Assembly: GCF_013177735.1 (NCBI RefSeq)
Contig: NZ_WOEZ01000018.1
Location: 1 to 64,000 of the forward strand
Reading direction: 5' to 3'
Origin: Paraburkholderia elongata
Lineage (GTDB): Bacteria; Pseudomonadota; Gammaproteobacteria; Burkholderiales; Burkholderiaceae
DNA length: 64,000 bases
Shown: piece by piece, positions 1-8,376 of the stretch
Layout of the letters: each line of letters starts with the position of its first letter
How positions within the stretch are numbered: the stretch's first letter is position 1
Program-made: the position numbers and the translations under genes
Notes under the pieces: model-generated
What the model was told of the DNA's origin: nothing
What the model saw: the letters and a program-made list of their open reading frames with translations, nothing else
Database searches by the model: none

Positions 1-1335
1 TGGGCAAAGGCCGAGAACTTCTACGATCTCGAACAGAAGAACCTGATCTGTTGGGGCGGTCTCACGGCGGGCGACTGGCAATACATCGGCTCGCAGGGCG
101 TGATTCAGGGCACGTATGAAATCTTCTCGCGGATTGCCGAGCGGCACTTCGACAACGATCTGCGCGGGCGTTTCATCCTGACCGCAGGCATGGGCGGCAT
201 GGGCGGCGCGCAGCCGCTCGCGGGCCGCATGGCGGGCGCGGCGATCCTGACGGTCGAGGTCGATCAGGAGCGTATCGACAAGCGGATGAAGATCGGCTTT
301 CTGGAGAGGCAGGCGCGCGATATCGACGAAGCGCTCGCGATGATCCGCGACGCGCAAGCGAAGCGCGAGCCGTTGTCGGTCGGCTTGCTCGGCAATGCGG
401 CCGAGATCTATCCCGAGATCCTCGCGCGAGGCGTGATACCGGACATCGTGACCGACCAGACCGCCGCGCACGACCTCGTCTACGGTTATGTGCCGGTCGG
501 GCATACGCTCGAACAGGTCCGCTCGCTGCGTGCCACCGACATCCCCGCGCTGATGAACGCGAGCCGTGCGTCGATCGTGCGTCACGTGAGCGCGATGCTC
601 GGTTTCAAGGACCGCGGCGCGATTGTTTTCGACAACGGCAACCTGATTCGCACGCATGCGAAGGAAGGCGGCGTCGAGCGCGCGTTCGAGATTCCGATCT
701 TCACCGAAGCGTTTCTGCGCCCGTTGTTCTGCCGCGCGATCGGGCCGTTCCGCTGGATCGCGTTGTCGAACGACGCCGACGATATCCGCAAGATCGACGA
801 CTACCTGCTCGAGCATTTCGCGGACAACGCGATCGTCGTCAACTGGATCAGGCTCGCGCGCCAATACGTACCATTCGAAGGTTTGCCGGCGCGCATCGCA
901 TGGCTCGGTCATGGCGAACGAACGGAGCTGGCGCTCGCGGTCAACCGCATGGTGCGCGACGGTGTGCTCAGCGGACCGGTGGCCTTCACACGCGACCACT
1001 TGGACGCCGGTGCGATGGCGCATCCGAACATCATGACGGAGAACCTGCGCGACGGGTCCGACGCGATCGCCGACTGGCCGCTGCTCAACGCCATGGTCAA
1101 CTGCTCGTCGATGGCGGATCTCGTCGCGATCCATTCCGGCGGCGGCGGCTACAGCGGCTACATGACGAGCGCGGGCGTGACCGTCGTCGCGGACGGCACC
1201 GCGCAAGCCGACGAACGCCTGCAACTGTCGATGACCAACGATACGTCGATGGGCGTCATGCGTTACGCCGATGCGGGCTACCCCGAAGCGCTCGACGAAG
1301 CCGAACGCAAGTCCTTGCCCTACATCCGGATCTGA
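1..1335 (+). CDS. Urocanate hydratase-like protein, C-terminal part (gene enters from left edge)
   Basis: The reading frame is open from base 1, so the start lies outside the window; 444 codons are visible of about 550 expected. Urocanase adds water across imidazole acrylates using tightly bound NAD. The NAD-binding stretch GMGGMGGAQP, the VTDQTAAHD motif and PLFCRAIGPFRW identify the family. The place where urocanases carry the essential cysteine (LPARICW, Cys410 in Pseudomonas putida) reads LPARIAW here (codon 898-900). The motif after TAAHD is also divergent. The neighbours are an MFS transporter 4 bp downstream and a histidine-ammonia-lyase-fold protein, so a pathway related to histidine degradation is likely. 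The substrate may be a modified urocanate such as thiourocanate; that is inference. The family call is firm and the substrate is not. Confidence 0.85.
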   Translation, partial: WAKAENFYDLEQKNLICWGGLTAGDWQYIGSQGVIQGTYEIFSRIAERHFDNDLRGRFILTAGMGGMGGAQPLAGRMAGAAILTVEVDQERIDKRMKIGFLERQARDIDEALAMIRDAQAKREPLSVGLLGNAAEIYPEILARGVIPDIVTDQTAAHDLVYGYVPVGHTLEQVRSLRATDIPALMNASRASIVRHVSAMLGFKDRGAIVFDNGNLIRTHAKEGGVERAFEIPIFTEAFLRPLFCRAIGPFRWIALSNDADDIRKIDDYLLEHFADNAIVVNWIRLARQYVPFEGLPARIAWLGHGERTELALAVNRMVRDGVLSGPVAFTRDHLDAGAMAHPNIMTENLRDGSDAIADWPLLNAMVNCSSMADLVAIHSGGGGYSGYMTSAGVTVVADGTAQADERLQLSMTNDTSMGVMRYADAGYPEALDEAERKSLPYIRI

Positions 1336-1339
1336 TCCC

Positions 1340-2668
1340 ATGTCCAATACGAGCCACGTCGCGGCAACGAACGCCGCCGCCGAGGTGCCGCCCACGCCCA
1401 GCACGCTGAAGACGGGGCGCCGCGCGGTGCTGGCCGCCTCCATCGGCAATGCGCTGGAGTGGTACGACTTTTCGGTCTACGCGTTCTTCGCGGTGTATAT
1501 CGCGCAGAACTTCTTTAGCCATAGCGATGCCGGCGCCGAACTGTTGGAGGCGTTTCTGGCTTTCGGCCTTGGCTTCGTGGTGCGTCCGCTGGGCGCGCTC
1601 GTGCTGGGCGTCTATGGCGACCGTGCAGGCCGCAAAGCCGCGCTGACCGTCACCATTCTGGTCATGGCGCTGGGCACCGCGATCATCGCGTTCGCCCCGC
1701 CCTACACGGCGATAGGTTTCGGCGCGCCGCTGCTGATCGTCTGCGGACGCATGTTGCAAGGGTTCTCCGCCGGCGGCGAAGTGGGCGGTGCCGCGGCGTT
1801 CCTGATTGAACACGCGCCGCCGAACAAGAAGGGCAAGTACGCTTCGTGGCTGCAAGCGAGCATGGCGATCTCGAACATTCTCGGGGCGTTGGTTGCGACG
1901 GCGGTCACGCTGCTGTTGACTCGCGAGCAGGTTGGCGAATGGGGTTGGCGCCTGCCGTTTATCCTCGGGCTCGCGATTGCACCAGTCGGTTTGTGGCTGC
2001 GCAAAACACTTCACGAAACGCCGCAGTTCGAGGCAGAAATGGATCGTCAGCATCGTGCGCATCAGGCGGCTAAAACGCCGCTGCTGCAAGTCGTTCGCGA
2101 CTATCCGAAAGCGCTGGCGACCGGCTTTGGTTTCTCGGTGTTATGGGCGGTGTGCGTATATGTGCTCATCATTTTCATGCCGATCTACGTGCAGCGAACC
2201 CTGCATTTCCCGGGGCAGCAAGCGTTCCTCGCGGCACTGATCGGCAACTGTTTCATGGCGGTCGCGTGCGTCTATGCCGGCGCGCTGTCCGACCGTTTCG
2301 GCCGGCGCGCGGTGCTGACATGGGGCGCCACGCTGATGCTGGTCGGCGTTTATCCGCTGCTTGCGTGGCTGCAGGCCGCGCATACGTTGAGCGCGCTGAT
2401 CGTGGTTCAAGTGGTGTTCTGCGTGATGGTCGCGTTGTTCACTGGTGTCGCGCCGTCAGCACTTTCTGAGTTGTTTCCCACCCGCGTGCGTTCCACCGGC
2501 ATGTCGCTTTCGTATAACGCGGCGGTCACGATTTTCGGCGGCTTCGCTCCCGCCATCCTGACGTGGTTGACCGAGAGCACGGGCAATGCGTTTGCGCCCG
2601 CCTGGTACGTCATGGGCGCAAGCGTCGTCGCGTTGATTTCCATTGTCTGCCTGCCCCGTCAAGCCTAA
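1340..2668 (+). CDS. MFS transporter, metabolite:H+ symporter (MHS) type
   Basis: A 442-residue inner-membrane protein with about 12 hydrophobic segments. The N-terminal signature IGNALEWYDFSVYAFF and the loop GDRAGRKAAL are typical of the MHS subfamily, which includes the citrate, proline/betaine and dicarboxylate symporters. The start is the ATG at 1340, 4 bp after the urocanase stop; longer starts would lie inside the urocanase gene. Tight coupling to the urocanase-like and lyase-like genes suggests that it imports the substrate of that pathway, perhaps a betaine or histidine derivative. The family is clear; the substrate is inferred from position only. Confidence 0.85.
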   Translation: MSNTSHVAATNAAAEVPPTPSTLKTGRRAVLAASIGNALEWYDFSVYAFFAVYIAQNFFSHSDAGAELLEAFLAFGLGFVVRPLGALVLGVYGDRAGRKAALTVTILVMALGTAIIAFAPPYTAIGFGAPLLIVCGRMLQGFSAGGEVGGAAAFLIEHAPPNKKGKYASWLQASMAISNILGALVATAVTLLLTREQVGEWGWRLPFILGLAIAPVGLWLRKTLHETPQFEAEMDRQHRAHQAAKTPLLQVVRDYPKALATGFGFSVLWAVCVYVLIIFMPIYVQRTLHFPGQQAFLAALIGNCFMAVACVYAGALSDRFGRRAVLTWGATLMLVGVYPLLAWLQAAHTLSALIVVQVVFCVMVALFTGVAPSALSELFPTRVRSTGMSLSYNAAVTIFGGFAPAILTWLTESTGNAFAPAWYVMGASVVALISIVCLPRQA

Positions 2669-2694
2669 CTTTAAATAAACAAGGATATCGAATC

Positions 2695-4338
2695 ATGTTG
2701 CGACCCATCCGCTGCGCGATTATCGCGGCCACCCTGGTTCACGCGCCGTTCTCATTCGCCGATGTCGTGCTCGACGGCCATTCCGCCACGCCGGAAATCA
2801 TCGCCAGTATTGCCGATGGCGAAGCTATCAGTATCGCGCCGGTTGCGATGAAGCGCGTTGAAGCCGCGCACACCGTGCTGCTCGAATCCGCGCAGGCCGG
2901 CCAGCAGATCTATGGGTTGACCACCGGCGTCGGGGAGAACAAGGACCGTTCGATGGTCGACGCGAAGGGCAAGCTGACGCAGGAGATCATCGACGCGTCG
3001 GGGCGCTTCAACGTCGGCCTGATTCACGCGCATTCGGGCAGCGTCGGTCCCGACATGGACGTACGCACCGCACGCGCGGCGATGGCCGCCCGCCTGAACG
3101 CAATGCTTAACGGTGGCGCCGGAGTGCAGGCCAGTATTGTGGATACGTATGTGCAGTTCCTGAATCGCGGCGTGACGCCGGCCATGCCGTCGGGTGGCTC
3201 GTTGGGCGAAGCCGATATCACCATCCTCAGCCACGTCGGCCTGGCGATGCTCGGTGAAGGCGATGTGTACTATCAGGGCCGCAAGATCCCCGCGGCTGAG
3301 GCGCTCGATGCCGCCGGTATCAAGCCGATCAAGCCCTACGGCAAGGACGCCCTCGCCATTCTGAGCTCGAACGCGTATTCCGCTGGCATGGCCGCGCTGG
3401 CGCTCGACGACATGGGCCATCTGCTCAAGGTATCGAAGCTGGTCTACGCACTGAGTTTGCAAGCGTTCAACGGCAATGTATCGCCGTTCCTGCAGGACAC
3501 ACTCGCGCTGCGCCCGTTCGCTTATACCGTGCGTGCCGGCGAAGAACTGCGCACGCTGCTGGCCGGCAGCAGCATCTGGAATCGTGACGACAAGCGTGCG
3601 CTGCAGGATCCGTTGAGTTACCGGGACGGCGTGTATCTGCTGGGTGAAGAAGAGCGCGCTTACGCCGGGGCGCAGGCGTTGCTGAACGTCCAGCTCAACT
3701 CGTCCGACGACAACCCCGGTGTCGCCGTGGGCGTCAAGGCACACTCCGCACGCTGGCAGGACCGCCGCGGCTATGTGGATGCGAACGGTGTGACCGGCGC
3801 CGTGCTGCCGAGCGCCAACTTCGAGCCTCTGCCGTGGGTGCTGTCGTTCGAAGAGCTTGGGCTTGTGCTCGGACATAACTCGTTGGCGTCGGCTCAGCGC
3901 ATCATGAAGCTGAACGATCCGCAACGCAGTGGCCTGTCGCGCTTCCTCGGCACGGAGCAGACCGTGCATGCGTTCGGCGCGATGGAAAAGCCGCCGGTGG
4001 CGCTGGCCGAGGCGAACAAGGAACTCGCGATGCCCGTTTCGATGGACTACCTGCCTGTCGCCGGCGACATCGAGGACATCGCAACCAATGCGCCGCGAGT
4101 GGTCGAGCGCGTGCAACAACAGATCGACAACAGCTTCACGCTGCTGGGTATCGAGTTGATCCATGCCGGCCAGGCCGTCGATCTGCGCAAGCAACAGCAG
4201 CCGGACTTCACGCTCTCGCCGGCTACCGCGGGGCTGTACACCGCGCTGCGTGGCAAGGTCGCGTTCCTCGATCGCGACCGGCCGCTCACGCCGGATTTCC
4301 GCGCAGCTGCCGCGTTGCTGCATGCTTATCCCGGCTGA
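2695..4338 (+). CDS. Histidine/aromatic ammonia-lyase-fold protein without MIO triad, with signal peptide
   Basis: A 547-residue PF00221-type protein. Residues 1-23 look like a Sec signal peptide (basic MLRPIR, hydrophobic core, SFA cleavage site), which is unusual because histidine ammonia-lyase is cytosolic. The substrate-loop motif YGLTTGVG (residues 73-80) is kept. The position of the MIO-forming Ala-Ser-Gly (GSVGASGDLAPL in HAL) reads GSLGEADITIL (residues 168-178), so the autocatalytic cofactor cannot form as known. The VQDPYSLR motif is changed to LQDPLSYR. Lyases of this fold that remove trimethylamine from ergothioneine are known to me and may need no MIO; an ergothionase-like role is a good candidate but is inference. 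It starts 26 bp after the MFS gene with AAGGA as the ribosome site. Confidence 0.8.
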   Translation: MLRPIRCAIIAATLVHAPFSFADVVLDGHSATPEIIASIADGEAISIAPVAMKRVEAAHTVLLESAQAGQQIYGLTTGVGENKDRSMVDAKGKLTQEIIDASGRFNVGLIHAHSGSVGPDMDVRTARAAMAARLNAMLNGGAGVQASIVDTYVQFLNRGVTPAMPSGGSLGEADITILSHVGLAMLGEGDVYYQGRKIPAAEALDAAGIKPIKPYGKDALAILSSNAYSAGMAALALDDMGHLLKVSKLVYALSLQAFNGNVSPFLQDTLALRPFAYTVRAGEELRTLLAGSSIWNRDDKRALQDPLSYRDGVYLLGEEERAYAGAQALLNVQLNSSDDNPGVAVGVKAHSARWQDRRGYVDANGVTGAVLPSANFEPLPWVLSFEELGLVLGHNSLASAQRIMKLNDPQRSGLSRFLGTEQTVHAFGAMEKPPVALAEANKELAMPVSMDYLPVAGDIEDIATNAPRVVERVQQQIDNSFTLLGIELIHAGQAVDLRKQQQPDFTLSPATAGLYTALRGKVAFLDRDRPLTPDFRAAAALLHAYPG

Positions 4339-4378
4339 CGTGCGGACAGACGATCGATCGCCCATTTCGGAGCCGACC

Positions 4379-4603
4379 ATGAAGCCATTCGTTGAAGCGT
4401 TCCATGATCTGCAGACGTCGACCGTGACCTACGTGGTGTACGAAGCCGTGGGTTCCCCCTGCGCGATCATCGACGCGGTGCTCGACTATGAACCGCAGTC
4501 CGGCCGCATCTCGACCCGGTCCGCGGATCGCATCATCCGCTTCGTGGCCGAGCAGAACTTGCCGGGTTTATCGCGTTCGGACTGGTGGCCAGAGTGGTGC
4601 TGA
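4379..4603 (+). pseudogene. Truncated metallo-beta-lactamase-fold hydrolase (ETHE1/Blh-like), N-terminal fragment
   Basis: A 74-codon frame starting at the ATG 4379. Its first 60 residues match the start of persulfide-dioxygenase-like MBL proteins: TYVVYEAVG, then AIIDAVLDYEPQSGR and STRSADRIIRFV. The family then needs a THAHADH zinc motif, but here the sequence turns into an unrelated tail and stops, so the metal site is absent. It is read as a broken gene. It sits 40 bp after the lyase-like gene. A sulfide or persulfide oxidising enzyme beside a possible thiol-histidine pathway would make sense, but this copy cannot be catalytic. Confidence 0.65.
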
Positions 4604-4816
4604 ACCACGCCTGATCGCTCGAAGCGTAAATAAGAAGCTATCTGAATTCTGTAAATATAGTTATCCGAAATAAAAATAAGAGAACACGACAGGCCACGCT
4701 TAAAGTATCGAGCGGACGAAATTATGCGACCAGAGCGTCGGCTTGTTGACCATTGCCGTATCCAGTGAATTTTCTAAAAACCGATCCATCCTCAACCTTC
4801 TAAACCGGGCGTTTAT

Positions 4817-5923
4817 ATGATGGAAAAACTTGCAGCGATTATCCCGATCATGGTCGCCGCGTTGCCAGCGCATGCGCAGAGTTCGGTCGCGTTATATGGG
4901 ATCGTGGAAGACGGCGTCGATGTGGTCAGCAACGTACAAGGCAGTCATCTGGTCCAGCTTGCTTCGGGCGTGACGGCGGGCAGCCGCTGGGGCGTGCGTG
5001 GCACTGAAGATCTGGGCGGGGGGCTTTCGACTATTTTCCGGCTCGAGAGCGGCTTTGATCTGAACTCGGGACGCCTTGGCAGCGGGCTCGCGTTTTCGCG
5101 TAATGCCTATGTGGGGCTGCAAAGCCAGCAGCTAGGTACGGTAACGTTCGGACGCCAGTGGGATTCGATCGTGGATTTCGTCGAGCCTTATACGCTGAAC
5201 GGCAACATCGGCGGTTATTACTTCGCGCATCCGAACGATATGGATAACACCGATAATGGTTTCCCCATCTCGAACGCGATCAAGTATCGCAGCCCGACCA
5301 TCGGCGGGCTCACCTTCGGTGGACTCTATGCGCCAGGCGGTATTGCCGGGAAGTTTTCCGACAACGCGACGTACAGCGCCGGGGCGACCTATGCGATGGG
5401 GCCGGTCAGCGCGGGCGTCGGTTATTTGCGCATCAACGATCCGGGTGTGTCGACGCAGGGTTATCAGAATTATCCGGGTTTCACGAATGCGGTTTATGGT
5501 GACTTCCTGGCTGCCGCGAGAGCGCAGAAGGTGTTCGGCGTGGGGGTGGCCAATCAGGTGTTGGACTCCCTGCGTGTGCTCGCGGATTTTACGAACACGA
5601 ATTTCCAGCAGGGTAGTTCGGGACATGACGCGACGTTCCAGAATTATGAGGTGTCGGGGCTGTTTAATCCGACGCCAGCTGTGACGATCGGTGCGGGTTA
5701 TACGTACACCACCGGTCGGGATCATGCGACGGGTGCGCAGCCCAAATACAACCAGTTCAATTTGACCGCTGAATATGCGCTTTCAAAGCGGACTTCTGTG
5801 TATGTGTTGGGGGTGTTTCAGAAAGCGGAGGGCGATGCGCAGGTCGCTCAGATTGCCGGGTTTAATCCGTCTGGGAATCAGAAGCAGGCGGTTGGGCGGG
5901 TGGGGATTCGTAGCGTGTTTTGA
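4817..5923 (+). CDS. Outer-membrane porin, OmpC-like (Burkholderiales type)
   Basis: A 368-residue porin precursor with a short signal peptide ending AHAQ, followed by SSVALYGIVEDGVD, the usual first beta strand. SRWGVRGTEDLGGGLSTIFRLESGF, FGRQWDSIVDF and the C-terminal aromatic GRVGIRSVF are standard for Gram-negative porins of beta-proteobacteria. The start may be ATG 4817 or 4820. It stands alone behind a 213-bp gap and probably has its own promoter. By position it may give outer-membrane entry for the substrate of the upstream lyase/urocanase genes. Confidence 0.88.
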   Translation: MMEKLAAIIPIMVAALPAHAQSSVALYGIVEDGVDVVSNVQGSHLVQLASGVTAGSRWGVRGTEDLGGGLSTIFRLESGFDLNSGRLGSGLAFSRNAYVGLQSQQLGTVTFGRQWDSIVDFVEPYTLNGNIGGYYFAHPNDMDNTDNGFPISNAIKYRSPTIGGLTFGGLYAPGGIAGKFSDNATYSAGATYAMGPVSAGVGYLRINDPGVSTQGYQNYPGFTNAVYGDFLAAARAQKVFGVGVANQVLDSLRVLADFTNTNFQQGSSGHDATFQNYEVSGLFNPTPAVTIGAGYTYTTGRDHATGAQPKYNQFNLTAEYALSKRTSVYVLGVFQKAEGDAQVAQIAGFNPSGNQKQAVGRVGIRSVF

Positions 5924-5973
5924 GCTGGAAATCTGGGCTGCACGTGCAGTCGTTCTGCGAGATTGCCGATGCC

Positions 5974-6291
5974 TCATTGAATGGCCCACGGTGGACGCGG
6001 ATTGAATGCAGCGAGAAGGAAATCAGTCATGACCCGCACCTTCGCCGGGGGAGCCCGATCCGGCGCGCGAACCAGATGTATGCCGCCGAGGTCCGCGGTG
6101 CGGACTTCGAGCGTAATCTGCTCCAGTGCGCCTTGCCGGATCGCATCGGCAACGATGAACTCGGGCTCGTAAAGAACGCCGAGACCGGCAACGGCCGCTG
6201 CGATGAGTGCATCGCCGTTATTGGCTCGCATGGTTCCCTTGACGGCCACGCGCTTGTCCCCGTCCTTGCCGAACCGCCATTCGTCGCGCGA
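5974..6291 (-). pseudogene. LysR-family regulator remnant (C-terminal effector domain)
   Basis: On the minus strand the peptide from DEWRFGKDGDKRVAVKG to the stop is the end of a LysR substrate-binding domain: NNGDALIAAAVAGLGV followed by YEPEFIVADAIRQGALEQI is a clear LysR signature. No helix-turn-helix or N-terminal half is present. Upstream of about 6291 the sequence changes into a different remnant on the other strand, so the gene was cut there. Confidence 0.65.
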
Positions 6292-6458
6292 ACTCGGACG
6301 ATCCTGTTGCGATACAGCAGGCGCTGCGATCGACACAGATGCCGTCTATGCTTGGCGGCACCTTTGCGATGGATGAGCACAATCATTCCCACGTCGTGAT
6401 GCAGATCGTCGGAGTACGGGGTGGCAACGTCGCGGTTCTCGAGCGGGTCGGGAAGTAG
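6291..6458 (+). pseudogene. Remnant of a branched-chain-amino-acid-type periplasmic binding protein (C-terminus)
   Basis: In the frame that ends at the TAG 6456-6458 the peptide NSDDPVAIQQALRST, then MLGGTFAMDEHNHSHVV and GGNVAVLERV, resembles the last 50 residues of Peripla_BP_6 (LivK-like) proteins, where an ALR-T helix is followed by a G-hinge, a DE/N-H turn and a closing strand. The rest of the gene is missing. It meets the LysR remnant at about 6291, so the join is a recombination scar. The resemblance was read by eye, hence modest confidence. Confidence 0.4.
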
Positions 6459-6533
6459 GCCGTCTGGACCGTGTGCAGACGCCGCTCAAGTTTGCACGCC
6501 ACGCGCATGCGTACTATGCAGACGGCCCGCCTT

Positions 6534-7520
6534 TTACCGGGTCGCCATCTCCGACTGTTGTGGAGAAAGCTGGTTGCGAGTGGCGTCTTCCAGGCTGACA
6601 ATCGATTGAGCAATGGCTTCCGTCGTTGCGAGCGTGGTGATTGCCCCTGCGCGCAACGCGCCCAGGACGGCGGTTGTCTTGGTATTTTCGCTGGCGACCG
6701 CAATAACGTTTGGAATGCGTTTCAGGTCATCCATGCTAAGACCAATGACCCGGTCGCGAACGGGAGTGACAACGGGACGGCCGGCAATATCGATGAAGTG
6801 GTAGCCCATCAAATCTCCAACTGCCCCGCACTTGCGGAGTTCGGCGATCTCGTCTGGCGAGAACCAGCCGTTGCGAACCATGATGCTGTCTTCATTGATG
6901 TCGCCGACCCCAATCAGCGCGATGTGTGCTCTACGTGCCTTGTCAAGCGTGGGTTTGACCGCATCGTTGTGAAGCAGACCCTCGCGGACGGCAGGGTCGC
7001 CCACCAGGGCCGGCGCGTAAAGCGTTTCGCTGCCACCCCCGAAGCGGGCGGCAAGCCGGCGGCTGATGTGGTCCGCATTCATGACCTCGCCGCCCCGGTA
7101 GAACCCGCCGATGGCACAGACGAAGGTCGGAGAACGCTGCGTCGACGAGATCGCATGCTCCGAGATCGCGTTGATATTGCGGCCGATACCCACGGCAACG
7201 ATCATGTCATTGGTGAGAATGCGATCCAGATGGCTGGCGACGAGGCCGGCGAGCAGTTCGCGCTGCTTGTCCTGGTCCTTGTGATTGACGGACACGATTG
7301 CCTTTTCGATCCCGAACCGATCGATCAGCTCGCGTTCAAGGTCCCGCGTATCACGTGGATGGTGCCTTACGCGAATTTCAACGATGCCTTCTTCCTGCGC
7401 ACGCTTCAGAAGACGGCCTATCTTGGCTCGGGAAAGCGAAAACTGCTTTGACAGATCTTCCTGCGTGAGTCCGTCGACGTAGTAAAGCGTTGCCAGACGA
7501 GTCAGTTCGTCGGTGGTCAT
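6534..7520 (-). CDS. SorC/DeoR-family sugar-binding transcriptional regulator
   Basis: A 328-residue regulator. The N-terminal helix-turn-helix lies around residues 15-55 (YYVDGLTQEDLSKQFSLSR then KIGRLLKRAQEEGIVEIRV). The effector domain has the sugar-phosphate-isomerase-like fold of the SorC family (VAVGIGRNINAISEH, CAIGGFYRGG, LIGVGDINEDSIMVRNGW). Regulators of this family respond to phosphorylated sugars and often control polyol operons. It lies after rpiB on the minus strand, divergent from the ABC-transporter and kinase operon, and probably controls both directions from the 8079-8376 spacer. Confidence 0.88.
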   Translation of the reverse strand: MTTDELTRLATLYYVDGLTQEDLSKQFSLSRAKIGRLLKRAQEEGIVEIRVRHHPRDTRDLERELIDRFGIEKAIVSVNHKDQDKQRELLAGLVASHLDRILTNDMIVAVGIGRNINAISEHAISSTQRSPTFVCAIGGFYRGGEVMNADHISRRLAARFGGGSETLYAPALVGDPAVREGLLHNDAVKPTLDKARRAHIALIGVGDINEDSIMVRNGWFSPDEIAELRKCGAVGDLMGYHFIDIAGRPVVTPVRDRVIGLSMDDLKRIPNVIAVASENTKTTAVLGALRAGAITTLATTEAIAQSIVSLEDATRNQLSPQQSEMATR

Positions 7521-7607
7521 ATGATTTGTCTCTTTCCCATTCGGCTGGATATAACGTGGCCTGCCGCGGAGCCGGTGGGCAATCGACTGATGACCGGGGC
7601 AGCCAGT

Positions 7608-8078
7608 TCATGCAGGCTTGTTGTTGCGGGGTAACTGGTGGTCATCTTCGTATTCCTTGATGCGGTTCACCTTCGGGACGGAGCGTCCGCCGTCGAAGCT
7701 CGCACCAAGCCATGTGTCAACAATCGCTTTCGCGAGTTCGGGGCCGACCACGCGAGCGCCAATTGTAATGATTTGCGCGTCGTTGCTCTTGCTCGCCCGC
7801 TCCGCCGAGTAGGTGTCGTGACATTGCGCAGCGCGAATGCCATGCACCTTGTTGGCGGCGATCGCCATGCCGATGCCAGTCCCGCACAGCAGCACGGCAC
7901 GATCAAACTCGCCTTGCGCGACCTTCTCGGCCACTGCGAACGCGATGTTCGGGTAGTGGACAGGTTCCGCCTCGTATGTTCCGAAGTCGGTGACGTCCAG
8001 TCCCTTGCCAGTCAAATGTTGCTTGATCAGTTCCTTCAGGTCAAATGCGGCTTCATCGCATCCGATTGCCAGCTTCAT
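7608..8078 (-). CDS. RpiB/LacAB-family sugar-phosphate isomerase
   Basis: A 156-residue protein with the family pattern: MKLAIGCDEAAFDLK at the phosphate-binding start, the active-site Cys in LLCGTGIGMAIAANK, and the CHDTYSAERASKSNDA loop. RpiB enzymes interconvert ribose and ribulose 5-phosphates. In tetritol pathways a paralogue (EryI/DerI) converts D-erythrulose 4-phosphate to D-erythrose 4-phosphate. Beside the DhaK/DhaL kinase and a transketolase, the tetrose-phosphate role is the better guess. It is cotranscribed with the SorC gene, 87 bp apart. Confidence 0.85.
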   Translation of the reverse strand: MKLAIGCDEAAFDLKELIKQHLTGKGLDVTDFGTYEAEPVHYPNIAFAVAEKVAQGEFDRAVLLCGTGIGMAIAANKVHGIRAAQCHDTYSAERASKSNDAQIITIGARVVGPELAKAIVDTWLGASFDGGRSVPKVNRIKEYEDDHQLPRNNKPA

Positions 8079-8109
8079 ATTTAGCTCCAGTTATCTGGGA
8101 TTGCTCAAT

Positions 8110-8155
8110 GTACGAGTGATCAAATGTCCATCGTTGATCAAATTCTCATTCGTAC
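8110..8155. promoter_or_regulatory. Candidate operator in the rpiB/ABC divergent spacer
   Basis: The spacer between rpiB (-) and the ABC transporter (+) contains an inverted repeat, GTACGAGTGA (8110-8119) and TCATTCGTAC (8146-8155), one mismatch apart. Between them TGATCAAAT occurs twice as a direct repeat (8117 and 8135), the second including the 8-bp palindrome TTGATCAA. Such clustered symmetry near divergent starts suits a SorC-type repressor site. Function is inferred. Confidence 0.45.
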
Positions 8156-8376
8156 GCGCATGAAAGTCAAGGCCGCAAGTATGAGTTTTTTATGCTGGCT
8201 TGTGCCGGTAAGTCCTTGTGCAATTGACTTTCGCTGCCGAATTGCAGTCGATCGGCCAGTGAGGTGGCGTTAGGGGTAAACCACATGGTTCCGGTAATTG
8301 ACAGGTGAGGGACGCGAATCTACGATGTGATCCAGATGCTCAAATGTTCAACGACGAGCAAATGTTAGGAGACAAA

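Noticed and set aside
2752..4380. A 542-codon open frame opposite the lyase-like gene
   Set aside because: No motif, no ribosome site and the sense strand encodes a complete recognised protein.
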